Below are positions 41,538 to 49,919 of a stretch of DNA of 58,653 bases, piece after piece. A program made the position numbers and the translations under genes. Each line of letters opens with the position of its first letter. Position 1 is the first letter of the stretch. Source of the DNA: Cellulosimicrobium funkei (GTDB lineage Bacteria; Actinomycetota; Actinomycetes; Actinomycetales; Cellulomonadaceae); NCBI RefSeq assembly GCF_001019615.1, contig NZ_JNBQ01000023.1, positions 1 to 58,653 of the forward strand, read 5' to 3'. The notes under the pieces are model-generated. The model had not been told where the DNA came from and did not search any database. It saw only the letters and a list, made by a program, of their open reading frames with translations.

Positions 41538-42097
41538 GCGGGGAGGAGCTCCGGCTCGACGAGACGCACCTCGGCGGGCACGGCGCCGTCGGGCGTGAGG
41601 AAGTACTGCGTGCTGCGGCTCGAGACGGCGCCCGTGCACACCGGCGCCTCGGGGAACGGCATGCCCGGCAGCGCCGACGCCCCCGCCGTGAACTCGCGCC
41701 CGGCGGCGTCGAGCAGCACGACCTCGCACGACGAGTACGTCTCCTCCTCGCTCGCCGGGGCGGCGGGCGCATCGGATCGCAGCGACACGTCGACGGCCCA
41801 GAGCGTGTAGCCCTCCGGGGCCTCGATGCGGTCCCCGTACCCGTCGTCCAGCCAGTCGACCTCCTCGAGCCCGGCGAGACGCGCCCGGACGTCGCCGACC
41901 TGCGCCCAGCTCTCGGCGTCCGCCGTGTGCGCGCGGTGCGGCTCCGACGCCCACCACCCCTGCACCGCGTCGGAACGCCAGGTGAGCGTGCCGAGCGCCG
42001 CGAGCGCTCCCGCCAGCACGACGAGCCACCAGCGGTTCGCGCGCCACCATCCCACGCTCGATGCCCCGCCCGACCTCCCGCCCGACCTCGCGCTCAT
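41504..42097 (-). CDS. Membrane-anchored extracytoplasmic protein of unknown function
   Basis: 197 residues. One N-terminal membrane helix (about residues 22-42, WWLVVLAGALAALGTL) and a mixed beta-rich outer domain containing two Cys (SSCEVVLLD and APVCTGAVS) that could form a disulphide. WDVSL-like strand patterns resemble DUF4352-type domains, but this is only a guess. The ATG overlaps the upstream stop by four bases. Third gene of a coupled trio (43472 to 41504) of proteins with the same one-helix plus beta-domain plan. Confidence 0.7.
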   Translation of the reverse strand: MSARSGGRSGGASSVGWWRANRWWLVVLAGALAALGTLTWRSDAVQGWWASEPHRAHTADAESWAQVGDVRARLAGLEEVDWLDDGYGDRIEAPEGYTLWAVDVSLRSDAPAAPASEEETYSSCEVVLLDAAGREFTAGASALPGMPFPEAPVCTGAVSSRSTQYFLTPDGAVPAEVRLVEPELLPAYWSLPVPDVA

Positions 42098-42768
42098 CCG
42101 CCCCACCCCCCAGGAACGAGCGCGGGCGGCAACACCTCGACGACCGCGTCCGCCGCGGGCAGCTCGAGCCGGCCGAGGTCGATCTCGGCGACCGCCTGCG
42201 GACGGTCGATGTCCGCGTCGTCGTGCTCCGTGAGGACACGCAGCACGACGTCGCCCTCGAGCGCGCGTGCCGGCACCTCGACGACGACCGTCCCGGCCTC
42301 GGGGACGTCCGGGTCCACGAACGTGCTCGTCATCGAGCTGCTCACGCGGTGCGACGCCGCGTGGTCGCGTCCCTCGGCGTCGCGCAGCTCGAGCGCCTCG
42401 ATGCCCGCCTCCGTCGTCGTGCCGGACACCGCGAGGTCGACGGCGACCCAGACGCCGTCGGTCGTCAGGGTGTCGAAACCGTCCTCGAGCACCGCGCCGG
42501 TGCGCACGTCGTCGACGCGCACCCGCAGCGGTCCGGCGGTGACGACGTCGCCCACGTCGCCGCGCGACGTCGTCGCCGTGAGCGTGGGCCACCACGCGTC
42601 GACGCGCGCCACGGCGGCCCCGACGCCCACGGCGAGGACGAGCAGGACGACGGTCACGACGACGTCCGCTCGACGCGGGCGCGCGGCCGCGGCGGGCCCG
42701 CCGGTCTCCGGGACAGGCTCGCCGGCGGTCGCGGTGGTGGTCGTCGTCTCCACGGTGGGCTCGGTCAC
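42094..42768 (-). CDS. Membrane-anchored extracytoplasmic protein of unknown function
   Basis: 224 residues. A Thr-rich cytoplasmic start (VETTTTTATAGEPV), one membrane helix (about 37-56, VVVTVVLLVLAVGVGAAVA), then a beta-rich domain with VWVAVDLAVSGTTTEAG and MTSTFVDPDVPEAGTVVVEVP, which resembles the DUF4352/immunoglobulin-like layout of proteins that modify or sense at the cell surface. The GTG at 42768 gives the same GTGA overlap seen elsewhere; 42771 is an alternative. Middle gene of the trio. Confidence 0.7.
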   Translation of the reverse strand: MTEPTVETTTTTATAGEPVPETGGPAAAARPRRADVVVTVVLLVLAVGVGAAVARVDAWWPTLTATTSRGDVGDVVTAGPLRVRVDDVRTGAVLEDGFDTLTTDGVWVAVDLAVSGTTTEAGIEALELRDAEGRDHAASHRVSSSMTSTFVDPDVPEAGTVVVEVPARALEGDVVLRVLTEHDDADIDRPQAVAEIDLGRLELPAADAVVEVLPPALVPGGWGG

Positions 42769-43472
42769 CACGCCTCCTCGTCCTCGGGCGGGTCCACGAT
42801 CTCCGGCGGGACGTCCCCGGGCGGGGCGTCCACGAGCACCACGGCACCCGTCTCGGCCCAGCGGCGCCCGCCGCCGACCGTCATGTCGCGGTAGCGGAAC
42901 GCCGGGAGGGTGACGGTGAGCCGCGCGTCCGGGGCGGCGGACGTGGCGCCGGCCTCCGGAACCGTCACCGGCCACAGCAGCGCGACGTCCTCCGCCAGGC
43001 CCGGCTGCAGCACGGGGTAGACCGAGGCGTCGCGCACGAGCAGCGTCGGGTCCGGACGGTCCGGCTCCGCGTCGCCCGCCAGCGCCAGGCCGCCCGGCAG
43101 CTCGTCCGGGAGCGTCACCGCGGTGCGGTCCAGGCGGCGCGGCTCCCGGTCGGTGTCGAGCGCGCCCACGACCACGACCAGCCAGGCGTCGGCGCCGGAG
43201 TCCTCGAGCGCGGAGACCTGCACGGCGTCCGTCACGGACCACGACCGCACCTTCAGGTCGAACGGTCCCGTCGGGACGGGCTCCCCCGCGGCGGCGTGGG
43301 CGGGCCCCGCGTCGGCGGCGACGTGCTGCGCGAACCCGCCGGCCGCCGCCGTCCCGGCGACGAGGCCGAGCACGACCGCCAGGGCGATGCGGCGCGGCCA
43401 CGTCCCGACGACCGCGCGGAGCAGCGGGACGCTGCGGGCAGCCCTCGGCGCGGTCGACGTCACGGCGCGCAT
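42765..43472 (-). CDS. Membrane-anchored extracytoplasmic protein of unknown function
   Basis: 235 residues. One N-terminal helix (about 27-50, RRIALAVVLGLVAGTAAAGGFA) and an outer domain with LKVRSWSVTDAVQVSALEDS, WLVVVVGALDTD and a Pro-rich acidic C terminus. No family was recognised. First gene of the trio, which suggests the three products act together at the outer face of the membrane, possibly with the polytopic protein of 40158-41537. Confidence 0.7.
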   Translation of the reverse strand: MRAVTSTAPRAARSVPLLRAVVGTWPRRIALAVVLGLVAGTAAAGGFAQHVAADAGPAHAAAGEPVPTGPFDLKVRSWSVTDAVQVSALEDSGADAWLVVVVGALDTDREPRRLDRTAVTLPDELPGGLALAGDAEPDRPDPTLLVRDASVYPVLQPGLAEDVALLWPVTVPEAGATSAAPDARLTVTLPAFRYRDMTVGGGRRWAETGAVVLVDAPPGDVPPEIVDPPEDEEAW

Positions 43473-43496
43473 CCTACGGGGCGGGCGACGCCGCCG

Positions 43497-44201
43497 TCAG
43501 GCCCCGCGGACGAGGAGGGTCGTGACCGGCCCCATGACGATCGCGTACATGAACGCGAAGAACAACGTGTGCAGCAGGACGAACAGCAGGGCGTCCCGGA
43601 CGGCGCCGCGGGCGCGGAAGTGCCGCACGAGCTTGCGCACGAACTCCACCGGGTGGGCCAGGTCCCAGCTGTTGAAGCGCACGTACCGGCCCAGGTAGAT
43701 GCCCACCGACACCAGGGCCAGGACGACGAGCACCGCGACCCACGACGCCGGCCGGTGGAACGGGTCGTCGTCGTTCGGGTACAGCACGAGGACGAACAGC
43801 GCCTGCGCGAGGAACACGTTGACCACCGTGTTCATGACGCCCGACATCGCGAGCGTGAGGACCGCGACGATGTCGTACCAGAGCGGGACGTCCTCCCCCT
43901 CCTGCCGGTGGCTGTAGTTGAGCTCGGTGACGAGGTACCCGGCGTTGGGCAGCAGGAGGAGCCAGACGAGGAACCCGGCGACCGCGACGGTGAGGATCAC
44001 CCACGGCGGCGCGCCGCCCGCGATGAGCACGGCGTCCACGAGGACGACCAGGCCCAGCACCAGGACCGGGGCGATCGACAGCCCGATGTTGAGCAGCATC
44101 GGCCGGTACAGGCGCGTGCGGTACAGCGGGGCGCGCAGCACCACGAGGGCGAGCGCGTACACGTTGAGCAGGGCCACGCCCCCGAAGAGCCAGTCGAGCA
44201 C
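43497..44201 (-). CDS. DUF1361-family membrane protein
   Basis: 234 residues, about seven helices. LLLLPNAGYLVTELNYS, then GVYLGR-like GIYLGRYVRFNSWDL match DUF1361. Function unknown. The GTG at 44201 is six bases from a TACCGT box (44208-44213, minus strand), so the mRNA is probably leaderless. Divergent from the NarK-type transporter across 116 bp. Confidence 0.85.
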   Translation of the reverse strand: MLDWLFGGVALLNVYALALVVLRAPLYRTRLYRPMLLNIGLSIAPVLVLGLVVLVDAVLIAGGAPPWVILTVAVAGFLVWLLLLPNAGYLVTELNYSHRQEGEDVPLWYDIVAVLTLAMSGVMNTVVNVFLAQALFVLVLYPNDDDPFHRPASWVAVLVVLALVSVGIYLGRYVRFNSWDLAHPVEFVRKLVRHFRARGAVRDALLFVLLHTLFFAFMYAIVMGPVTTLLVRGA

Positions 44202-44281
44202 GCCCCCACGGTACGGGGGGTTCGCCGCGCGGGGCGCGACGAGCGTCGTTAGCGTGGAGTCGCTCGACGCAACGACCTCCC

Positions 44282-44299
44282 GTGCCCGGCGACGGGCAC
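44282..44299 (+). promoter_or_regulatory. Leader hairpin before the NarK-type gene
   Basis: GTGCCCG-GCGA-CGGGCAC: 7-bp arms with a four-base loop, a few bases before the CAGGAG ribosome site. It may be an operator or a leader stem. Confidence 0.4.
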
Positions 44300-44317
44300 C
44301 TCCCACCAGGAGTCGCC

Positions 44318-45562
44318 ATGGCGCAGCAGGACGCGAGCGGGACCGTCGGTCCCACCCCGACGACGACGTCCCCGTCCACCTCCCCGACCCTCATGCTCGT
44401 CCTCGCGACGATCGGGTTCGCCGTGAACTTCTGGGCGTGGGCGCTCATCAGCCCGCTGGGCGCGGCGTACGGGCAGCTCTACGACCTCACGGACGTGCAG
44501 GTCTCCGTCCTCGTCGCCGTGCCGGTCGTGGTCGGGTCCCTCGGGCGCATCCCCGTGGGCGCGCTCACCGACCGCTACGGCGCGCGCGTCATGTTCCCGC
44601 TCGTCAGCGCGCTGACCATCCTTCCGGTCCTCTTCGTCGGGCTCGTCGCGGACAGCTTCGTCGCGCTGCTCGTCGGCGGGTTCTTCCTCGGCCTCGGCGG
44701 GACGGCCTTCGCTGTCGGCGTCCCGTTCGTCAACGCCTGGTACCCGCCCGCCCGCCGCGGCACCGCCGTCGGGATCTTCGGCATGGGGATGGGCGGCACG
44801 GCGATCTCCGCGTTCACCACCGTGCGCATCCGCGACGCGTGGGGCGACGCCGCGCCGTTCCTCCTCGTCGCCGCCGTCCTCGCCGTGTTCGCCGTCGTGT
44901 CGTGGCTCCTGCTGCGCGTCCCGCCGGGCCGCGCGGCCGCACCCGCCGGCGGGTTCTGGTCGCGCACGTGGGCGACGTTCCGCCTGCCCGCCACCCTCCA
45001 GCTCTCGTGGCTCTACGCCGTCGGGTTCGGCGGCTTCGTCGCGTTCTCCGTCTACCTGCCCACGTTCCTCGTCAACGCGTACGACCTCACCGCCTCCGAC
45101 GCCGCCGCCCGCACCGCCGGGTTCGTCGTGCTCGCCGTCCTGATGCGGCCCGTGGGCGGGGCGCTGTCCGACCGGTTCGGCGGTGTGCCCGTCTCCGTCG
45201 TGTGCTTCGCCGTCGTGACGGCGCTCGCCGCGGTCGTCGCGTTCCAGCCGTCGCTCGTGCCGGTCGGCACCGTCGCGTTCCTCGGCCTCGCGGCCGCGCT
45301 CGGCGCGTCGTCGGGCGCCACGTTCGCGCTCGTCTCGAAGGTCGCGCCGGTCGAGAAGGTCGGCGCCGTCACCGGCCTCGTCGGGGCGGCCGGCGGCCTC
45401 GGCGGCTTCATCCCGCCGCTGCTCATGGGCGTCGTCTACCAGCTCGAGGGCACCTACGGCCTCGGCTTCGCGCTCCTCGCGCTCACCGCGCTCCTCACCC
45501 TGCTGTTCACCCTCGGGCCCGTCCGCCGCGGCGTCCAGGCCCGCGCCGCCACCTCGACCTGA
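44318..45562 (+). CDS. NarK/NNP-type nitrate/nitrite MFS transporter
   Basis: 414 residues, 12 helices. The nitrate signature is present twice: GFFLGLGGTAFAVGVPFVNAW after helix 4 and AVTGLVGAAGGLGGFIPPLL in the C half; the substrate Arg of SLGRIPVGALTDRYGARV is typical of NNP transporters. It imports nitrate or exports nitrite for the nitrate reductase encoded 9-10 kb downstream. The ATG at 44318 follows CAGGAG. It is separated from narGH by regulators and Mo cofactor genes, so it is not in the nar operon. Confidence 0.9.
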   Translation: MAQQDASGTVGPTPTTTSPSTSPTLMLVLATIGFAVNFWAWALISPLGAAYGQLYDLTDVQVSVLVAVPVVVGSLGRIPVGALTDRYGARVMFPLVSALTILPVLFVGLVADSFVALLVGGFFLGLGGTAFAVGVPFVNAWYPPARRGTAVGIFGMGMGGTAISAFTTVRIRDAWGDAAPFLLVAAVLAVFAVVSWLLLRVPPGRAAAPAGGFWSRTWATFRLPATLQLSWLYAVGFGGFVAFSVYLPTFLVNAYDLTASDAAARTAGFVVLAVLMRPVGGALSDRFGGVPVSVVCFAVVTALAAVVAFQPSLVPVGTVAFLGLAAALGASSGATFALVSKVAPVEKVGAVTGLVGAAGGLGGFIPPLLMGVVYQLEGTYGLGFALLALTALLTLLFTLGPVRRGVQARAATST

Positions 45563-45599
45563 TCCCCCGGACAGAACCGCCGGTGCCGAAGAAGACCCG

Positions 45600-45660
45600 G
45601 TCTGCCTCACGGGACCGGGTCCACCTCGCGTCACGAGGGCTCTCGCTCGCGAGGTCACGG
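45600..45660. repeat. Degenerate 21-bp repeat cluster at the end of the NarK-type gene
   Basis: A 19-base unit at 45600-45618, then 21-base units at 45619-45639 (GTCCACCTCG core) and 45640-45660 (CTCTCGCTCG core). The period and ACC/GGG positions match the family but the core has drifted. The TGA of the DUF6328 gene on the other strand lies in the last unit. Confidence 0.6.
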
Positions 45661-46146
45661 GGAGGCAGGAGAGGCCGGACCCCGGGCGACGAGGCGCGGG
45701 AGGAGGAACCAGAGACCGACGAGCAGGACGAGGGCGCAGCCGCTCGACCACAGCGCCGCGGTGCGGTTCACGACGACGTCGACCACGAGCAGGACCGTCC
45801 CGGTGACGACGAACGCGAGGACGAGCACGCCGACCCGGGCGATGCGGTCGCTCATCGTGACGAGCGCCGTCTTGCGGTGCTTGCGGAACAGCGCGCGGTG
45901 CAGGCTCACGGGCGTGACGAACAGGCCGGTGGACAGCACGGCGAGCGCCACGAGGGTGAGGTAGACGCCGGTCTGGAACGTGTCGAGGTCACCGAAGCGC
46001 TGCTGGAACGGCAGCGTGAGCAGGAACCCCGTGAGGATCTGCACGCCCATCTGCATGACGCGCAGCTCCTGGAGCAGCTCGGCCCAGTTGCGGTCCGACC
46101 GTTCGTCCGCCGACTCGTCACGTCCGTCGCTGACCTGCGTGGTCAT
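45655..46146 (-). CDS. DUF6328-family membrane protein
   Basis: 163 residues. NWAELLQELRVMQMGVQILTGFLLTLPFQQRF is the strongly conserved start of DUF6328; four helices follow. Function unknown. The ATG at 46146 has a GAGGGAGG site just upstream. Divergent from the PAS-ANTAR gene, convergent with the NarK-type gene. Confidence 0.85.
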   Translation of the reverse strand: MTTQVSDGRDESADERSDRNWAELLQELRVMQMGVQILTGFLLTLPFQQRFGDLDTFQTGVYLTLVALAVLSTGLFVTPVSLHRALFRKHRKTALVTMSDRIARVGVLVLAFVVTGTVLLVVDVVVNRTAALWSSGCALVLLVGLWFLLPRLVARGPASPASP

Positions 46147-46238
46147 GAGTCCTCCCTCTCGCCGCCCCTGGGATAATCTTCCTTCTGCTGGGGTCAGGAA
46201 TCGGCTCCGTCCTGATCGATCTCCGGGGACCCCCATCG

Positions 46239-46979
46239 ATGGACGCTGCCCTGCCCTCCGACGTCGCGGAACCCGACGGCGTCGTGCCTCCGGCTCTCGC
46301 CGACCTCCTCGCCGCGCTCGGCCCGGGTGACCCCCAGCCGGTCGGCCGATTCCGCGTCGACGTCGCCACGGACACGTGGTGGTGGTCGGACGAGGTGTAC
46401 GAGATGCACGGCTTCGCGCCCGGCGAGGTCGTCCCGACGACGGCCCTCGTCCTGTCCCACAAGCACCCCGAGGACCGCGAGCGCGTCGCGAGCGAGCTCG
46501 CGCAGGCGGCGCGCACCGGGGAGCCGTTCGGGTCCATGCACCGCATCGTGGACGCGACGGGCCGGACTCGCACGCTCGCCGTGGCCGCGCAGGGCCGCCG
46601 CCTCGACGGCGGGGCCTCGGGGGCGGTCGTGGGGTACTTCGTGGACCTGACGACCGCGCACGAGGAGGCGGCGCGCCGCGAGGCGACGGCGTCGATCCGC
46701 GCGGCCGACGCGTCCCGCTCGGTGATCGAGCAGGCGAAGGGCGTCCTCATGACCGCGTTCGCGATGGGGCCGGACGACGCGTTCGAGCTGCTGCGCCGTC
46801 GGTCGAACGACGTCAACGTGCCCGTGCGAGAGCTCGCGCGCCGGCTGGTCGCGGGCGTCGTCGACGGGTCGATCACGGGCGTCGGGCTGGTCGACGACGC
46901 CGCCCGCCGTCGCATCGACCGGCTCCTCGAGGGTGCGGACGGCGCGGGCGACGAGGAGCCGCGGGGCACGCTCGACTGA
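46239..46979 (+). CDS. PAS-ANTAR regulator
   Basis: 246 residues. A PAS domain at about 38-140 (WWWSDEVYEMHGFAPGEVVP, HPEDRERV) and an ANTAR RNA-binding domain at about 155-215 (SVIEQAKGVLMTAFAMGPDDAFELLRRRS). ANTAR proteins bind paired RNA hairpins and stop premature termination. The PAS domain would sense a ligand, light or redox. A closely similar PAS-ANTAR is at 49062-49814, and a GAF-ANTAR lies next to it. No stop hairpin pair was recognised nearby, so the target is unknown. Confidence 0.88.
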   Translation: MDAALPSDVAEPDGVVPPALADLLAALGPGDPQPVGRFRVDVATDTWWWSDEVYEMHGFAPGEVVPTTALVLSHKHPEDRERVASELAQAARTGEPFGSMHRIVDATGRTRTLAVAAQGRRLDGGASGAVVGYFVDLTTAHEEAARREATASIRAADASRSVIEQAKGVLMTAFAMGPDDAFELLRRRSNDVNVPVRELARRLVAGVVDGSITGVGLVDDAARRRIDRLLEGADGAGDEEPRGTLD

Positions 46980-47018
46980 TCCGCCCGGTCGTCGGGCTCG
47001 GCGGAGCGCCCTCGCGCG

Positions 47019-47834
47019 TCAGTCCGCCCCGACCCCGGGGATGCGCCGCGTCTCCACGACCTGGCGCGCGATGTCGACGAGCTTGATGTTCGCGTCCTGG
47101 GACACCCGGCTCAGCACCGCGAACGCGCGCCCGGGCGTGAGCGAGTAGCGCTCCATGACGATCCCCTGCGCCTGCCCGATGAGGGTGCGGGTCTGGACGG
47201 CGGACTGGAGCTGCTCCTCGGTCCGCGCGGCCGAGATCGCGGCCGCCGCGACGGCGGCGAACGTCGACGCGAGGTGATGGTCGTCGACCCCGAACGCGTC
47301 GGGCGCCGTCGAGTACATGTTGAGCGCGCCGTGCGCGTTCTCCGACGTGTAGAGCTGCACGCACAGCATCGACCGGACGCCGAGCTCGCGCGCGACGGCG
47401 GGCGCCCACAGCGGCCAGCGTGCGTCGGACTCGATGTCGCCCGACTCGACGAGCGCGTGGTCGTGCACCGCGTCCAGGCACGGCCCCTCGCGGAGCTCGT
47501 ACTGGAGCTCGTCGCCGCGCGCGACGAGCGGGTCGGAGACGGCCGGGCTCTCGATACGTCCGCGCGTGACGAGCGAGACTCCCGCGGACTCGCACCCGTC
47601 CACCATCGACACGGCGAGCTCGACGACGCGGTCGAGGGTCTGCTGGAGGGTCGGCTCGTCGGCGAGCGCCCGGGCGGCGTCGGCGACGAGCGCGGCGACG
47701 CCCTGCTCCTCGGTGCCGCCCACGACGTCCGGCACCCCGGCGACGGTCTCGGCCTGCGGTGTCGGGACGGTGGCACCCGGGCCCGCCGGCATGCCGACGG
47801 TCCCCTGCTCGACGCTCTGCTCGATGCTCGTCAT
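47019..47834 (-). CDS. GAF-ANTAR regulator
   Basis: 271 residues. A GAF domain at about 60-195 (CESAGVSLVTRGRIESPA, EGPCLDAVHDH, GVRSMLCVQLYTSENAHGALN) precedes an ANTAR domain at about 205-265 (AVQTRTLIGQAQGIVMERYSLTPGRAFAVLSRVSQ begins it). The ATG at 47834 has AGGAGG five bases upstream. It is convergent with the PAS-ANTAR gene 40 bp away. Three ANTAR genes within 4 kb is unusual. Confidence 0.9.
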   Translation of the reverse strand: MTSIEQSVEQGTVGMPAGPGATVPTPQAETVAGVPDVVGGTEEQGVAALVADAARALADEPTLQQTLDRVVELAVSMVDGCESAGVSLVTRGRIESPAVSDPLVARGDELQYELREGPCLDAVHDHALVESGDIESDARWPLWAPAVARELGVRSMLCVQLYTSENAHGALNMYSTAPDAFGVDDHHLASTFAAVAAAAISAARTEEQLQSAVQTRTLIGQAQGIVMERYSLTPGRAFAVLSRVSQDANIKLVDIARQVVETRRIPGVGAD

Positions 47835-47948
47835 CTCGGCCTCCTCACGGTTCCCCGGCCCCAGCGTAGATCGCTCGCGCGGCAGCCGGTACCCGGCGAG
47901 ACGGGCCCCGCACTGCGTCGCGCTCGCCTCACCGGTCGCGCCGGAGGC

Positions 47949-47975
47949 CCCGCCCGGGCGTGGTGCCCGGGCGGG
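47949..47975. terminator. Hairpin in the SDR/GAF-ANTAR gap
   Basis: Perfect 11-bp arms CCCGCCCGGGC / GCCCGGGCGGG with a GTGGT loop. It is probably the terminator of the minus-strand SDR transcript. Confidence 0.65.
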
Positions 47976-48059
47976 TCGGGGGCGGTGGCCGTCTCGCCCG
48001 CACAGGGCGTGGCGGCTGGGTCCCACGGGCACCGTCGCTCTCGCGGCGGACCCGCCCCC

Positions 48060-48081
48060 GGGCGGGCGCGCACGCCCGCCC
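48060..48081. terminator. Second hairpin in the SDR/GAF-ANTAR gap
   Basis: 9-bp arms GGGCGGGCG / CGCCCGCCC with a CGCA loop, about 80 bases past the SDR stop. Confidence 0.55.
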
Positions 48082-48161
48082 TCCGACCCTCCCGGGCGGG
48101 TCGCGGCCCTCGGCCGATCCGTCCGCGGCCCGCACGGGGAGGTCTCTTCCTCTTCCCAGCC

Positions 48162-49022
48162 CTAGAACACGGGCTTGCCTCCCGTCACCCCGAGCACGGT
48201 GCCGGAGACGTAGCTCGCGTCCGTCGGGGAGGCGAGGAAGACGAACGCCGGGGCGACCTCGCCCGGCTGCCCCGCCCGCCCGAGCGGGGTGTCCTGCCCG
48301 AACTTCTCGATCTTCTCCTCGGGCTGGGTCGCCGGCTGGAGCGGGGTCCAGATGGGACCCGGCGCGACGGCGTTGACCCGGATGCCCCGCGGCCCGAGCT
48401 CGGCCGCGAGGTTGACCGTGAGGTTGTTGATCGCGGCCTTGGTCGACGCGTAGTCGAGCAGGGACGTCGACGGCTGGAAAGCCTGGATCGACGAGTTGTT
48501 GACGATCGCCGACCCCTCCCCCAGGTGCTCGAGCGCCGACTGCGTGACCCAGAGCAGCGCGTAGAGGTTCGTCTTGAGGACGCGGTCGATCTCGTCCGTC
48601 GTGACGTCCTCGATCGACTCGCGCCGCGCCATCTGGAACCCGGCGTTGTTGACGAGCACGTCGAGGCCGCCGAGCTCCGCGACGGCACGCCCGGGCAGGG
48701 CACGCGCCGTCGCCTCCTCGGTCAGGTCGCCGGGCAGGAGGGCGCACGTGCGGCCCGCCTCGCGCACCCAGCGTGCCGTCTCCTCGGCGTCCTCCTGCTC
48801 CTCCGGCAGGTAGCCGATCGCGACGTCGGCGCCCTCCCGCGCGAACGCGATGGCCACCGCGCGCCCGATGCCCGAGTCGCCGCCCGTCACGAGGGCGCGA
48901 CGCCCCTCGAGCCGCCCGCTGCCGCGGTACGACTCCTCGCCGTGGTCGGGCGCCGGCTCCATGGGACCGGTCAGGCCCGGGGGCTCCTGCTGCTGGGCCG
49001 GGAAGGCCTTCTCGTCCGTCAT
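48162..49022 (-). CDS. SDR oxidoreductase, general-stress type
   Basis: 286 residues of the short-chain dehydrogenase fold with an N-terminal extension of about 35 residues typical of YhdF/YghA-like stress proteins. TGGDSGIGRAVA (about 47-58) binds NAD(P); the catalytic set is Ser in NNSSIQAFQPS, then YASTK with Tyr and Lys. PGPIWTPLQPA is the family active-site lid. Physiological substrate unknown. The ATG at 49022 follows GGAGGG. It starts 39 bp after the PAS-ANTAR stop on the same strand, so the two are probably one operon. Confidence 0.9.
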   Translation of the reverse strand: MTDEKAFPAQQQEPPGLTGPMEPAPDHGEESYRGSGRLEGRRALVTGGDSGIGRAVAIAFAREGADVAIGYLPEEQEDAEETARWVREAGRTCALLPGDLTEEATARALPGRAVAELGGLDVLVNNAGFQMARRESIEDVTTDEIDRVLKTNLYALLWVTQSALEHLGEGSAIVNNSSIQAFQPSTSLLDYASTKAAINNLTVNLAAELGPRGIRVNAVAPGPIWTPLQPATQPEEKIEKFGQDTPLGRAGQPGEVAPAFVFLASPTDASYVSGTVLGVTGGKPVF

Positions 49023-49061
49023 CTCGTCCCTCCGTCCTGTCGACGTGCGGTCACCGGGGCG

Positions 49062-49814
49062 TCAGGAGCGCGCCGGCTCACGACGTCGCGCGAGCTGCGC
49101 GTCGTGCGCGCGCGGCCGGGCGACCGGGCGCACGGCGGCGAACGCCCCGGCGAGCGTCGCCTCCGCCGTCGGGCCCACCCCGCCGGCCTTGCTCAGCGCC
49201 CGCATGACCTGCGCGGCGGTCTCCTGGACCGGGACGCCGGCCTCGCTGGCGGCCTCGGCGAGGAGCTGGCTCGCCGCGACGTCGTCGACGCCGTGCACGG
49301 CCATGAGGACGCCCTTGACCTGCTCGACGGCGGCCTGGCTGACGAACGCACGCGTCACGGCGCGCTGCGACTCGCGCTCGAGCGCTTCCTTGTGGGTCGG
49401 GCTGACGTCGACGACGTACCCAGCGATCTCGACGACGCGGCCCCGGGCGTCCCGACGCCCCTGCCCCGTCACGACGACGGACCGGGCCTTGCCGTGCCCG
49501 TCGACGATGCGGTGCGCGCACGAGAAGGGACGGCCGGACCGGATCGCCTCCGTCGCGGCGCGGACGACGCGGGCGCGGTCGTCGGGGTGCTTGCGCGAGC
49601 GCAGGGCGTCCAGGCTCGGTTCGACGTCCCCCGGCGTCCAGCCGTGCATCGTGTACACCTCGTCCGACCACCACCAGGTCCCGGAGCCGAGCTCGACGCG
49701 GTACTGCCCCACGAGGAGGTGCGTGCCCACGGCGAGCACCTCGGCGAGGGCTGCGGGCCGCACGGGCGTGGTCTGCTCAGGGCTGTGGCTGGTGGTCACG
49801 GAGATCGAGGCCAT
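49062..49814 (-). CDS. PAS-ANTAR regulator (second copy)
   Basis: 250 residues. The PAS domain at about 35-140 (WWWSDEVYTMHGWTPGDVEP, HPDDRARV) is clearly paralogous to that at 46239-46979. ANTAR is at about 150-205 (FVSQAAVEQVKGVLMAVHG, VDDVAASQLLAEAASEAG), followed by a basic tail. The ATG at 49814 has GGGAGG five to six bases upstream, and a TAGGTT -10 lies at 49868-49873 on the minus strand. It precedes the stress-type SDR in the same direction, which suggests it helps control that gene. Confidence 0.88.
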   Translation of the reverse strand: MASISVTTSHSPEQTTPVRPAALAEVLAVGTHLLVGQYRVELGSGTWWWSDEVYTMHGWTPGDVEPSLDALRSRKHPDDRARVVRAATEAIRSGRPFSCAHRIVDGHGKARSVVVTGQGRRDARGRVVEIAGYVVDVSPTHKEALERESQRAVTRAFVSQAAVEQVKGVLMAVHGVDDVAASQLLAEAASEAGVPVQETAAQVMRALSKAGGVGPTAEATLAGAFAAVRPVARPRAHDAQLARRREPARS

Positions 49815-49919
49815 GGTGTCCTCCCAAGTTTCGGGGGGCTTCGGGCCGCTTCATGACTCCGCCCTCCAACCTAGCCCACTCCCCGGGAGTCGGCACCCGG
49901 GCTCCGCTACGGTGCGGAC

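Larger units (their letters stand above)
47835..48161. other. 327-bp non-coding gap between the GAF-ANTAR and SDR genes
   Basis: Very GC-rich. It contains two hairpins listed separately and the promoter region of the GAF-ANTAR gene. No supported ORF or known RNA was recognised. The two stems could in principle form a dual-hexaloop ANTAR target, but the loops do not show the expected A1/G4 six-base pattern. Confidence 0.5.

Noticed and set aside
47949-48081. Dual-hairpin ANTAR target
   Set aside because: Loops are five and four bases, not the six-base loops with A and G at fixed positions that ANTAR proteins bind.
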